Assembly: GCF_029784155.1 (NCBI RefSeq) | Contig: NC_073692.1 | Location: forward strand, 241,199,756-241,263,755 | Source: Uranotaenia lowii | Taxonomy: Eukaryota; Arthropoda; Insecta; Diptera; Culicidae | Direction: 5' to 3' | Length of the DNA: 64,000 nucleotides | In this document: one piece after another, positions 41,460 to 51,942 of the stretch | Numbering within the stretch: the stretch's first letter is position 1 | Layout: every line of letters starts with the position of its first letter | The notes under the pieces: model-generated | The model's database searches: none | The model's input: only the letters and a program-made list of their open reading frames with translations | Told to the model about the DNA's origin: nothing | Position numbers and translations under genes: made by a program

Positions 41460-42240
41460 TCATAGAATTAATGGCATCTGTTATTTCGTCCGAGTACTTT
41501 TTCCAATCGATGTGTCTTGTAAGGTCATATGCCATATTTGTTGAATTTGAAGTGCTGGCCCCATTGGTGATTGTAATTTTGATTGGCAAGTGATCACTAC
41601 CATTGGGATCAGGGATTACCTTCCACTGGCAATCCAATGATAGTGAATTTGAGCAGAGTGAGAGGTCAATTGCACTTGGTCTTGCAGGGGGTTTAGGTAC
41701 CCGTGTTTTTTCACCCGTGTTCAAAATTGTTAAATTGAAACTGTCACAAATGTCATAAATAAGAGTAGAACGACAATCGTCAGTTTGTTCTCCTCAGACA
41801 GTTCCATGTGAGTTGAAGTCACCCAGGATCAACCTTGGCTCAGGAAGCACTGAGCACAGGTCCTCTAGGTGATTTCGATCCACTGCAACTCTATGAGGCC
41901 AGTACAAACTGACAACGCATAAGTCCTTACCTCTTATAGATATATGACATGCAACAGCTTCAATTCCTCCTGATAAAGGGAGGTGGATTCTATAAAAGGA
42001 GTGGCGCTTATTGATCCCCAAAAGCACCCCTCCATAAGAATCGTTGCGATCCAAACGGATAATGTTAAAATCGTGGAATGAGATGTTTGATTGAGAAGAA
42101 AGCCATGTTTCTGAAAGGGCAAAAATATCGCAACTAGTTTCATGAAGAAGAAATTTGAACGGATCCAGTTTAGGAACTAAACTACGACAATTCCACTGTA
42201 TAACAGTGATATCTCCGACCTTTAGGCGTAAATTAGCCAT
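41416..42240 (-). pseudogene. LINE endonuclease part of ORF2
   Basis: An APE-like endonuclease, which would nick target DNA to prime reverse transcription. Recognisable parts are IQWNCRSLVPKLDPFKFLL at the start, ALSETWLSS, LILGDFNSHG, and the conserved SDHLPIKI near the end. A TGA at 41794-41796, directly after HGTV, replaces what is usually Trp. After the SDH block the reading shifts by one base between 41459 and 41416 into the RT frame. Confidence 0.85.
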
Positions 42241-43685
42241 CGAGAGAGATAAACATTGAAATGAGGGGCCAAGTTTGCATCAATTGCTTCAAAAATGTCT
42301 TTACTACAGGAAGCATTGTTGTTACAATGCTTTTGATGGATTCAGAAACGTTGAAAAACGAAAAAAATCCATTCAGAATGTCAGTCAACTTAAACAATCC
42401 TGGCTGGGAAGTTGATTCTGAAAAAACTGCATTCGTCAAAGGGGCCTTTGAGGTCCCTGCTGGTGTTGCATCATTCTGTGGTGAAAAAATCGTACGGAAT
42501 CCAGGAGGATTTTGTTTTTGTTGTTCTGCAGCATTCGGCTTTTTAGGGACACTGATTGGAGGGCTCATTGTAGGGATTTTCTTGGGTATTTTGGGTGTCT
42601 TGGGAGTTGTTTTAGCACGTTTCCGGGAGTTCGCAACGAAAACAAAAGGGATTTCCTCATCCGTTGTTTCTTCGTTGTCAACTGGCAACACAGAAAAGAT
42701 GTTACTTGAATGAGGTTGGGCCAGTGGAGAAGCGCTCTTTAAGATAGAGGCATAAGAACGTCTCGATCGTTCCTTTAAAGAGCGCTTCTGTTTATCCCAG
42801 CAACTCTTGAATGCCTCGCACGAAGAGATTTCATGGGGTGAGCCCCCGCAATAAACACATTTCTGCTCTATTGCTGAGCATGCTCCAGCCCCATGATTCT
42901 CTCCGCATTGGGGACAGCGTGGTTCATTGCAACAGTGCGACGCTGTGTGCCCCAACTTGATGCAATTTTTACAATGCATGGGTCGAGGCACGAAGAGTCG
43001 CACAGGAAGCCTTAAAACTCCGTCAATCAAGACGTAGTGAGGGAGGGCGGTACCCGCGAAGGTCACACGAAATGAAGCTGAAGGCGAATACTTTGTAACT
43101 CCATTTACGACGTTGGCAGTGTTGAGTTGACGGCAATCCACGATTTCGACAGAAGTCGAATCGAGGCTCTTAAACTTACCAACGCCGTTAGATTTAACGT
43201 ATTTCGCATCCAGACTCATTTCTGTGATCACGCCCTCTATCTCTACGTCTCGAGACGGGATGTAAACGTGATACTCTAGGTTCAGAAAATTACTTGCTAC
43301 AATCTCGTTTGCAGCTTTCGAGTTAGCCACAACAACGCGCAGCTTGTTTGCACGCTGTTTTGTAACACTGGTTACAGAGGGCCACCTCGCCAGATCTTTG
43401 GTGATCTGTACCACGTTAAGAGGCTTACCGTTTTTTTTTGGGCCGGATGAAAACCACCCATGGCCCAGAGGAAGATGAGCCCTCTGCATATGCTCGGAGT
43501 CGGGTTGTTCTACTCTCAGCTGGGGATGATGAAGAGGCATCATCCATCTGAGAAAGACTAGCATTTGAAGGACCAGCAGCATCTGGGTCCTCCAGATGCT
43601 CCTCATTCTCGTAGGTTGAACTCTCATCATCCATAACTGAGGGGTTTAACCCCCGCCTTCGTTCATATTTTTTCAACGGAGCCAC
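42233..43685 (-). pseudogene. LINE first ORF (zinc-knuckle RNA-binding protein)
   Basis: An acidic, Ser-rich N-terminus (MDDESSTYENEEHLEDP) continues in a second frame after a run of nine T at 43431-43439, so a slip in this run breaks the frame. The rest has an RNA-binding-like domain (NVVQITKDLARWPSVTSVT onward) and three Cys-rich knuckles near 42970-42830: CKNCIKLGHTASHC, CPQCGENHGAGAC and CVYCGGSPHEISSC. The C-terminal part is Pro/Lys-rich. The frame ends by overlapping the endonuclease start by 8 bases (42233-42240). The start codon is uncertain; the ATG at about 43634 is plausible. Confidence 0.82.
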
Positions 43686-43699
43686 TAATGACTCCGTTT

Positions 43700-44369
43700 T
43701 AAAAATATGAGCGAAGCACTCAATGGTCGAAATAATAAAAAAAAAGGGAAAAAAGATAGGGGAGAAACAGAGAAAAATAAGAGAAATTACAAACTTGTTT
43801 TATTTTCTTCGTTGCACGACTATTCGGCCAATTTACAAGTCGTCTATTTGGTCCAGTGTCGACGATGGCTCCAACCACGTGGTCTTCCTTTGTTGATTGA
43901 TGATGGCTGCCACGACGTCAACGATCAAAGCAACCAGTCTTGATGATGATGAGGCCGTGTTTTGCCTAACAATAACGGCGGCCCTCACCCGTCTGGCTGG
44001 AGAAGAAACACTTCCAGCAGGGGTCGATTGACTTCCACGGGGAACAGAGGAAAAAAAACCACTTCCAGCACTCGACAGCGCAGTCTTCAAAAAAGTCACC
44101 TACACACTTTTTCGTCACTAGCGAAGGCTTTCCAATTCATCCGCTATGGCAGCTAGCGGGAATAAGAGTGTCCAATGTGTCACCTTACGGCAAAAATCAC
44201 CGGATTGAACGCGGTAACCGTCTCTCCACTCAAACGTTCGAAGGACACTTTTCTCACACACGAAGCTCGAGATGCACAAAACCACGACCGTGTTCAACAA
44301 CTGATGGGAGACGAATGAGGGGAATTTCTTGTTGAACATCAATTTCGAAACACTTCTCAGTTCGAACAT
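43700..44369. other. No gene recognised
   Basis: Several short overlapping frames on both strands, Ser/Thr/Arg-rich, without domains. This may be the 5' flank of the LINE and the 3' flank of the Myb/NAM-like pseudogene. Confidence 0.45.
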
Positions 44370-45621
44370 TCTGTACCTCCGATAGAATTCGTAGCTGTTC
44401 CAAAACGAAATATTCCCAAGCAACATCGCTTAATCCGTCCAAATTGACAGACATGATCGAGTGGTTGACCAGTCTGCCAAGAATCTTGGTTCGTTGTATA
44501 CTATCTCGAAACTTTTCTTTTGCTGTAGCAGCCAACAGCCGAGTTTGCTAGTTCCAGTTCTGCATGTTGCGCTTTCTTTTGCCCTTTTGCCGCTTTTCTT
44601 CCCATTGTACGCGATGATCCTGGGAAAGAAGTCTCTTCAATAGCCACATTTTCAAATTCTTCACTCTCAAGGTCCAAAGCTAAGGATCTTTTGGGGGCCT
44701 GGAAATAAGTTGAATGTAACAGGCAGAGGTGCCAGGTCATTTTGTCAAAAATCAGGACATCGCAAAGAAAAAATCAGGATTTTTCAGGACACCACCAAAT
44801 TGGTGAAAACAAAATGTAGTTCTGCTTAGATTGCATAACTAAAGGCGAAATATAGGTGCTGAAGACGCCTCGAATTATGCAACTGAAGCGAGAATAAACT
44901 TGGCTGGCCTGCAGTTAATATATAAAAACCTCATTTAAATGTCTTTTGAATCAAAGAATCTCATTGGTTTAACAGGTTAAACTATTTTAATTAAGATTTG
45001 TTTGATATTCTCATCATTTAACTATAATTTTAGTTATGATTTGGATATTTTTTAAAAATCAGGGCAAATCAGGTCATTTTAAGGGCCATTTTTCAAAAAT
45101 CAGGACAATTCAAGCGTTTTTGAAAAATCAGGACGGTCTCTCGAAAATCAGGACAAATCCTGATAAATCAGGACACCTGACACCCCTGGTAACAGGATAC
45201 GGAGAAAATTGTTTGTTTTTATGTTCGCCACATGATATTGTTGCCATTTCGGAGCATTTTCTAAAATTCGGTAGCAATTCATAAGAGTAAACGGGGTTTT
45301 TTTCCGACGTAGCAAATAGTGTCAGTGCTTGCTTGAGAACGTCTTCCGGAGAAGCTCCACTCTGCTGTCGGCTATTTATTTGTGCCAGGACACCAACGAA
45401 TTTGCCGACACATTTGTTTTGGTGCCATCAACTTTTTAAACCGCTGGAAGCGCGTTCAGGAATAGATAATGAATTATTTTCCATAAGAATTTCCGTATAT
45501 TTGAAATGAATGCGCTAGTACATGTAATTGCTGGGTCCTGTGACGTATCTAGCCAGGCTCGGCATAGGGCTTTGTCCTCCTCTTGGTTCCAGTTTTTGCA
45601 CCGCGTTTTTTGGCTAGACAT
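44370..45621 (-). pseudogene. Harbinger-associated Myb/NAM-like protein, broken
   Basis: The N-terminal part (45621 down) has CKNWNQEEDKALCRAWLDTS, a Myb/SANT-like start typical of the DNA-binding partner protein of PIF/Harbinger transposons. Then come, in different frames, CVGKFVGVLAQINSRQQSG and EDVLKQALTLFA, then ILENAPKWQQYH. After the hAT MITE the frame resumes with APKRSLALDLESEEFE and SRTMGRKAAKGQKKAQ, the 'PMGRKxAK' signature of this family. The tail SIMSVNLDGLSDVAWEYFVL matches its usual C-terminus in yet another frame. It is clearly dead: at least two frameshifts and one insertion. A related stand-alone host gene is an alternative, but I found no partner transposase nearby. Confidence 0.72.
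44724..45188. mobile_element. hAT MITE, 465 bp, with 8-bp target duplication
   Basis: Inverted ends are CAGAGGTGCCAGGTCA at 44724 and (complement) CAGGGGTGTCAGGTGTCC ending at 45188. The 8-base sequence GTAACAGG is duplicated exactly at 44716-44723 and 45189-45196. CAG-type ends plus an 8-bp duplication are diagnostic of hAT. ATCAGGAC repeats many times inside. The element is non-coding. Confidence 0.92.
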
Positions 45622-45759
45622 TTTCATTTTTTTTTTCAAGTTCGATTTAGATTTCACAGTTTTACAATCAACCTTCCACTTTGTTTGTTTTACTCTGATA
45701 GCAACGATGAAAGGGTTGCTACCGGATTGAAACAAATAAGAATCTTGTAGCAATCCACT

Positions 45760-48322
45760 GCTCGACTGCTATTTCCCAAATCCATTAAGCGACCGTTGGT
45801 GCAAAGATGAGTTCATAAACATGTCGCTGAATGTACTCGATTCGAGGCTTAGCAACCTTTGGTGGACCTGGTCTAAGGAGCCGCAGTTTAGCATTTAAAA
45901 TTTCTCATGCAACTTTTGACTTTTCATTTTTTGAAATTCAGTAATAAAATTTATAAAAGTTACCAAATTCAGAACAGAACAAAAAAAAACAATCATGAGC
46001 AACCCTACGCGGCAGAGTTTTGAACGATGGTTATATCCTTTTCCAATATAAACTTTGTTGAACTCCACTAAACCGAACTTCAGACTGGGAGATGGTTGAT
46101 GGCTTAAAGTGCCCTACATCGCTTCCAGCAACAACTTGGTACCTACCTATGGCTGGAGCTAAAAAGCTGCTCAGGTTCGGATCGCAACCCACCCACACTT
46201 ACATCTAGACGGAACAACAACAACATGGCGGACGGAGGGAAAAAACCACTTCCACAGTGGATTATTTTCAATTTACAAGGTGCCATAAATGCCGATCGGC
46301 AACAATGGATACAATAATAGCACCAGAGAGTAGGGAAAAAATGAACCAAAAGATGGATACAACCACATCAACAGTTCCGCCGAAATGTGTGAAGGTTCAT
46401 ATTGATTGGTTATTTCCAGCCAGCGTCAGTGTCGATTCTCTCATGTTATTCTTTTGTTGTCCCTAGATTTTTTTTCACCAGGTGATCAACTCAGGAAAAG
46501 TGGGTTTTTGTTTCGCCAAACAAATAAATTTCCGGGGGTGTTTCGGTTCAGTTTTCCTGTAGTTCTCTTTATTTTTTGCTCGGTTGATGTAGGAAAATCT
46601 TTTCAAATTGTTGCTTTTACACGCATGATGGTATCAAGTGATAGGTTAAAAAATTTTTGCAAAAAAGTTGCTGGATCAAAAGCAGGCTAAATTTACAAAA
46701 AAAAACCAAAATATTTGCAGGCTTTTATAGACGTTGTGAAAAAAACTAATTATTTCATATTTATGAAAGTGATTTCAAAACGATATAAAAAAATAGTTCT
46801 TGAAGATCCATTTGATGGATCTAAAAATGTGGGTCCCTTGGGAAAGTAAAAACCTAACAGTAACGCCTTGAGGAATGAAATTGAAATATTTAAAAAACTT
46901 TTCTTACGGAAATTGAACAAAACATTTAAGACGTGTTAGCATTTTAAACGAAATTTCGAAAAGAAATTTTAACGTAAGAATTTAGAAAAGAAAGCATTAA
47001 TTCCAAATTGAAATTTTTCAATCAATGCGATTAAAACTTTTTTTCTTCTGTGTAATCAGTTAAAAATAATATCTATGTTTTTCCATAGTCCTCCCAATAA
47101 CATTGAATGACTAAAACAGTCTTGATAATTTCCTAGAAAATCAAATTAAACGTTTAACATTTTATGAGTTCTACGAAACATAGAATTAGATTTTCTCTAA
47201 TGGTCTCTGGATTGTGCAGAATTTGCTGCCTATTATCGATAATGATTTTCCGATTCATACTTATGTCGACACCATCGCCTTTCTGCATCCGAAATGGGAA
47301 CCTGCTGGTTTAGCTTGAAGATAACAATCGCCATAACGCGATAATCCCTCATTAGTTGAACTAATTGAAATTTCTACAGTTTCCTGAAACCGTAAAATCA
47401 CGACTATCTCCACACATTGGTGGACCGGGTTGTTCCCAAATGGCTTCCCAAACGCAGCAACAATAACGGCAACGGTATGGTACGGTTTCCAGCCAGCTAG
47501 CCAGCCAGCGAGCGTTTCAAACTACAATTAGCATCTCGTTAGGCGCAGCATCGATCACTTCCGGTGCAGGAAAACGAATCGATTGTACAACATTTGAACC
47601 CAGCCAGCCACCCAGTAGGCCGACATTCCATGCCAGTTGTTGGCGCGTCGCAGCAACCCATGATGGGGCGCATAGCATGGTGACGATAGCAACGCAACGG
47701 CCGAGGTCTGCAGAATCCCACGTGGCCTACTACGTACTAGACTCTGGCTCTAGTACAACACAACCAGACACCTGATGAGGAAGGAGACAGAGAAGGAAAA
47801 AAAAAAACAGCGAAATAATGAAATAGGAAACCTGCCGCGGCGTCTATTTCAATTTCGAATACACCGAACGGAAGCTCAACAAAAGTTCGCGAGAACGACC
47901 GAGGAGACGTCTGGCTGCAGCCTATCGTTGATGGAGATTTTCACTTGCAGATTCAAACACCCCGCGGAGACTGTGGACAACTTTTGCCGCTTTGTCCCCA
48001 GCTTGGCTTCTGTCGTTCCACGCTGCCAGTCAGACCAGGCTTCATGTTTACCTATTGGTTTTCACCTGAGCCAGTTGTACAGCTGAAGATTTAAATCACT
48101 GGTGAGTGAATTAGAAGAAAAAAAAAACAGATGTAGGAAAGCTTCCAAACAAGATAGTTATGAGAAAAGATAGGCATAGGGATGGATTCTATCATGGGTC
48201 AAAATAGTTTTTCTATTGCTCTGACGAGAGATCTTTTATAGACGTGTTAGGATCGAGAAAATTTTCCTCACTATTTGTCATCAAAAGAGGAAATAAAAGC
48301 GCTTTTCTTTTTCACCCTATTA
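45760..48322. other. No gene recognised
   Basis: Mixed-composition DNA. 46140-46680 and 47240-48080 are less AT-rich, and the second has CCAGCCAGC-type short repeats near 47490-47510 and 47603. No frame shows a recognisable domain. An untranslated exon or regulatory DNA could be here, but the sequence does not show it. Confidence 0.45.
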
Positions 48323-48475
48323 GAGGGTGATACGGTCAAAATTTGGTCAATATCAACTTGACGTATTTCTTTCAATTTTGCATTTAAAAAACCTGAACAC
48401 CCCTCATTTCTAAGGTGTGTGTGTGTAGAATGTTGCTCCTATTTTGATTTTGGAATTCACTCTTCAGTTGTCAAA

Positions 48476-49399
48476 ATGCCGTCCCAGGAGAAGAGCAGCG
48501 TATCAAAATTTTGCTCGCGCTTCGCGAAAATCCGAGCTACTCGCACGCAAAGCTGGCAAAATCGCTAAAAGTTGCCGAATCAACCGTTACAAATGTAATA
48601 AAAGTGTTTGGGGAACGTTTGTCGACAGCCAGGAAGTCTGGATCGGGGGGAAATCGAAAACCGGAAGCCACTGAGACGACAAAGAGAGTTGCCGGTAGTT
48701 TCAAGCGAAACCCTAACCTCTCTCTCTGAGATGCCGCAAATAAGCTGGGTGTTTCGTCTACAACCGTGCATTGAGCCAAAAAACGAGCCGGACCCGGATC
48801 CCGTAGGCTGTACACGACGATGCTTACGAAGTTTGACTGCGTGGTAATGGACGACGAAACCTACGTCAAAGCCGACTTCGGGGACAAGAGTTTTATACGG
48901 CAAAAAGAAGGGGAAAGGTAGCAGATATTTTCAAGCACATGAAACTGTCAAAGTTCGCGAAGAAATATCTGGTTTGGCAAGCCATCTGTACCTGTGTCTT
49001 GAAAAACAGCATTTTCATAGCTTTCGGGTCTGTCAACCAAGAAATTTACCTGAAAGAGTGTTTGAATAAACGTCTGCTGCCTTTCCTGAAGAAACACGGT
49101 TGTTCCGTACTGTTTTGGCCGGATTTGGCATCTTACCATTACGGTAAAAAGGCCATGGAGTGGTACGCCGCCAACAACGTGCAGGTGGTTCCCAAGGACA
49201 AGAACCCTCCCAACACACCAGAGCTCCGCCAAATTGAGAAATACTGGGCTATTGTCAAGCGGAACTTAAAGAAGATCACAAAAATTCCAACGACGAGCAG
49301 CAGTTCAAGGCAAACTGGCTTTCTGCGGCGAAGAAGGTGGACAAGGTGGCTGTACAAAATCTGATGGCACAATTCGGATTTGGAAAAGCGGAAGCCTAA
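48476..49399 (+). pseudogene. DD37E mariner transposase, frameshifted
   Basis: Starts at the ATG of MPSQ (48476), which corresponds to MPSK in the 4 kb copy. The frame shifts almost at once. The HTH (HAKLAKSLKVAESTVTNVIK) is read from 48511, MDDETYVKADF near 48850 in another frame, then KYLVWQAICTC, WPDLASYHYGK near 49120 and LRQIEKYWAI near 49230. From the second Asp to the Glu there are 37 residues, so the catalytic triad is present but spread over three frames. The likely end is GFGKAEA and a TAA stop at 49397-49399. Inactive. Confidence 0.87.
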
Positions 49400-49422
49400 C
49401 TGAATATTTTTCCTGAATTTTA

Positions 49423-51203
49423 TCTATATATATAAAAAGCAATTTCTGTATGTTTGTTTGTTTGTTTGTCCTCTATAGACTCAGCCGTCTTAAGAGCTAG
49501 AGAGCTGAAATTTGGCATGGATACTCATTAGGACCAGGAAGGATGAAAAATGTTTTCAGATTTTTGGATGACCCCTTCTGAAGGGGGTCGTCCATACAAT
49601 GTATGTGTATGTTGGTTATCCACCATGGGTGCACGGATTCACCGCAGTTTCTGCCTAAGTATGTGCTCACATGCATTCTTTAGATTATTAAGTTCGATAA
49701 ATCTCCAATGCACCGCGTTCATCATACCCGGACCCCATGGCTTCGTGTGAACTGTTATGGAGTGAGTGTATTGTGTTGATGTATGTTTATTTTGGAAGAA
49801 CGAGTCAATCAGGTGGGCTAGTTTACTTACAGGTATTCCGGCATCCGTGTATATACCTGGCCAGCTGGCAACTGATTGAACATTCTTATTATATAGTCAG
49901 TTATATGAGGAAACACATCCTACCTGTCAGCAACTCATGGGATTCGAACCCAAAAGTTTTCTTGCCGATATCGGGAATCGAACCCAGTACGCCTGGCATA
50001 CTAAAACCAGACTCGCGCCAGCCTATCCACTAGACCACATCGGCGCTTCCTTCTGAAGGGGGTCGTCCATACAAGACAAATATTGTTTTCGCGATATTGA
50101 CGTTATTTTTCGTCGGATTGTGTTGAAAATTTGCACATGAGTGTGTTGACGACGCGCAGTGTGCAGACGAGCAATCGATTTCAGGTGTCAAATTTTGTGT
50201 AAGGGGACAGCCAAAGGGGTCGTCCATATTAACTGTTCGCTGTTTTTGCGATATTGACGTTATAATAGATCGTATTCAGTTGAAAATTGGTACACGATAG
50301 TTTTGAGTGACGTGCAATCGATTTGAGGTATCAAATTTAGTGTAAAGGGGCGGCAAAAGGGGTCGTCCATATTAAATTTCCAGTATCTTAGTGATATTGA
50401 CGTTTTTATACATCGGATTGGGATGAAAATTTGCACATAGGAGTTATTAGGGACAAACAACTGATTTCACTTATCCGAACTAAAATCAGGGGTCGGCCAA
50501 AGGAGTCGTCCATATTAACTATTCACAGTTGATGCGATATTGTCGTTATTATACATCGAATTCAGACAAAAATTGGTACACGAGAGTTTTGAGGGATGAG
50601 CAATGGATTTCAGGTATTAAATTCAGTGTAAGGGGCCTGCAAAGGGGGTCGTCCATATAAACCTTTCAATATTTTTGCCATATCGTCGTTATTTTACATC
50701 GGATTGGGATGAAAATTTGCACACGGTAGTTTTCAGGGACGAGCTACCGATTTCAGATGTCAAATGCTTTGCCAGGGGTCGACGAAAGGGGTCGTCCGTA
50801 TAAATAAGTTTTTCACTGTCTTTAGCAATATTGACGTTATTATACAATGGATTGCTTTGAAAATTTGCACACGGGAGTTTTGAGGGAAGGGCAATCGATT
50901 TCAGTCATCAAAGATTGTATAAGAGCCTCCGAAAGGGGTTTAGCTTTTTGGCAATAATTGCGTTGTTATGCAATGATCGAGTCGAAATTTATACACGTGG
51001 TTTTTTGGCACGGTCAAAGGATTTCTGATTTCAAATTTAGTAGCAGACTACAGACAAAGTGATCGATCAATATTTTTGCAATTATAACTTAACAATGAAT
51101 TCAGAAGTGCATCTAGAAAATGCTTAGCAATTGACTTTCATACAAACTGTTCATGACATATTCCAAGTTGAAAGCGAAACGGAGTTCGTATGGGATCAGC
51201 TAG
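49423..51203 (+). mobile_element. Helitron-like element with about 145-bp internal repeats
   Basis: Starts TCTATATATATAAAAAGC after an A and ends GGGATCAGCTAG before a T. Removing it joins mariner 3' sequence TGAATTTTA to TACTAATTAAACTT, which reads naturally. The interior repeats a unit of about 141-146 bases, with GGGTCGTCCATA near 50060, 50217, 50360, 50503, 50648 and 50789. Its ends match those of 27323-29415 but its repeat unit is different. It has no Rep/helicase, so it is non-autonomous. Confidence 0.8.
49600..50048 (-). mobile_element. tRNA-derived SINE in the Helitron
   Basis: Read on the minus strand, the 449-base insert begins with a tRNA-like head (CGCCGATGTGGTCTAGTGG) containing an A-box TGGTCTAGTGGATA (50024-50037) and B-box GGTTCGATTCC (49974-49984). 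A second B-box-like GGGTTCGAATCCC lies at 49939-49951. It ends in a short ACATAC-type tail. A 26-base direct repeat flanks it exactly (49574-49599 and 50049-50074), as expected from LINE-driven insertion. Because of the head it could be mistaken for a tRNA gene. Confidence 0.82.
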
Positions 51204-51424
51204 TACTAATTAAACTTGAAAAAGAAATTTAATTTGATTTTTGAAATAAACGATTTCACCGATTCACACGTGATTTCCCTTGATCAAATTTTGACCGTAT
51301 CACCCTTTAAATGCGCGTTCGTCTCGAGAGGAGTATCAAAAGGACCATTCAAATCAGAAAGCAGTGATAATGTCCATCGACTTGCAGAAGGTTAACAAAA
51401 ATTAAATCTAGCAATTACATACAA

Positions 51425-51942
51425 TTGAACGAAGCATTATGTGCTCCACAGGTAGTTCTAATTCCCAGAATGGATTCGTACAAAACCGTAATCTTTACTA
51501 AACGGTTGAATGTACTGCATCAAACATTTGCACCAGTTGGCGGAGTAAAAAATGGTCGTTTTATGGATTTATTTGGGATGAGTCCATTAGTGGGAGAAAG
51601 GCTTCTGACATCATGAGCTGCTTTTTGAAATATTTATTGATTGAGCGGACCGCTAAACACATTGTGCTTTGGCTTGACAACTGCAGCAGTCAGAAAAAGA
51701 ATTGGAATTTATTCTTGCTCACGATTCTCCTGATAAATTCAACATTGATTGAATCTAATGTTATCGAGTTCAAATATTTCGAACCCGGACATACTTTTAT
51801 GTCAGCCGATTCGTTCCACCATGGTTGTTCGGTAGTTGAGCACCACTGGGTGCATAATCCAATCCACCATCAACTGATCGATGATATACTACTGAGGGCT
51901 GTCCCAACGGTAGATGCAAAACACGGTTTTCGACCACGCTAA
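51425..51942 (+). pseudogene. Fragment of an unidentified DDE-like protein
   Basis: Two frames, offset by one base near 51605, read as one protein: YKTVIFTKRLNVLHQTFAP and GRFMDLFGMSPLVGER, then IVLWLDNCSSQKKNW and FKYFEPGHTFMSADSFHHG. The spacing of D in LDNC, the GHTFM phrase and the H-rich block recalls arthropod proteins of the transposase-like group with 'DNC..QNKNW' motifs. I cannot name the family. It is short at both ends, lacks a start and is frameshifted, so it is a relic. Confidence 0.5.

Larger units (their letters stand above)
38720..43685 (-). mobile_element. I/LOA-type LINE, near full length, 3' end missing
   Basis: On the minus strand, in order: first ORF with zinc knuckles, endonuclease, reverse transcriptase, RNase H. 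An RNase H domain after the RT places it in the I/LOA/R1 broad group. The C-terminal Cys-rich region starts (LCGCGQ) and is then cut off at about 38740, with no 3' UTR or tail. At least two nonsense codons and two frameshifts make it inactive. Confidence 0.85.
48323..51307 (+). mobile_element. DD37E mariner carrying a nested Helitron and SINE
   Basis: The 5' end is GAGGGTGATACGGTCAAAAT at 48323 and the 3' end is the complement of AAGGGTGATACGGTCAAAAT ending at 51307. TA stands outside each (48321-48322 and 51308-51309). The host mariner is 1204 bases once the inserted Helitron (49423-51203) is set aside. It is the same family as 3545-4264. Confidence 0.88.

Noticed and set aside
42261..42713. 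150-codon plus-strand frame with a hydrophobic Gly/Leu-rich segment, membrane-protein-like
   Set aside because: It lies antisense to the LINE first ORF, whose zinc knuckles and composition show the real coding strand.
49939..50048. A possible tRNA gene on the minus strand
   Set aside because: A and B boxes are present, but the sequence is the head of a SINE with flanking direct repeats, and the anticodon arm does not form a clean cloverleaf.
50030..50940. Regularly spaced repeats that could suggest a CRISPR array
   Set aside because: The unit is about 145 bases with no short constant repeat and unique spacer structure. It is a Helitron internal tandem array in a eukaryotic genome.
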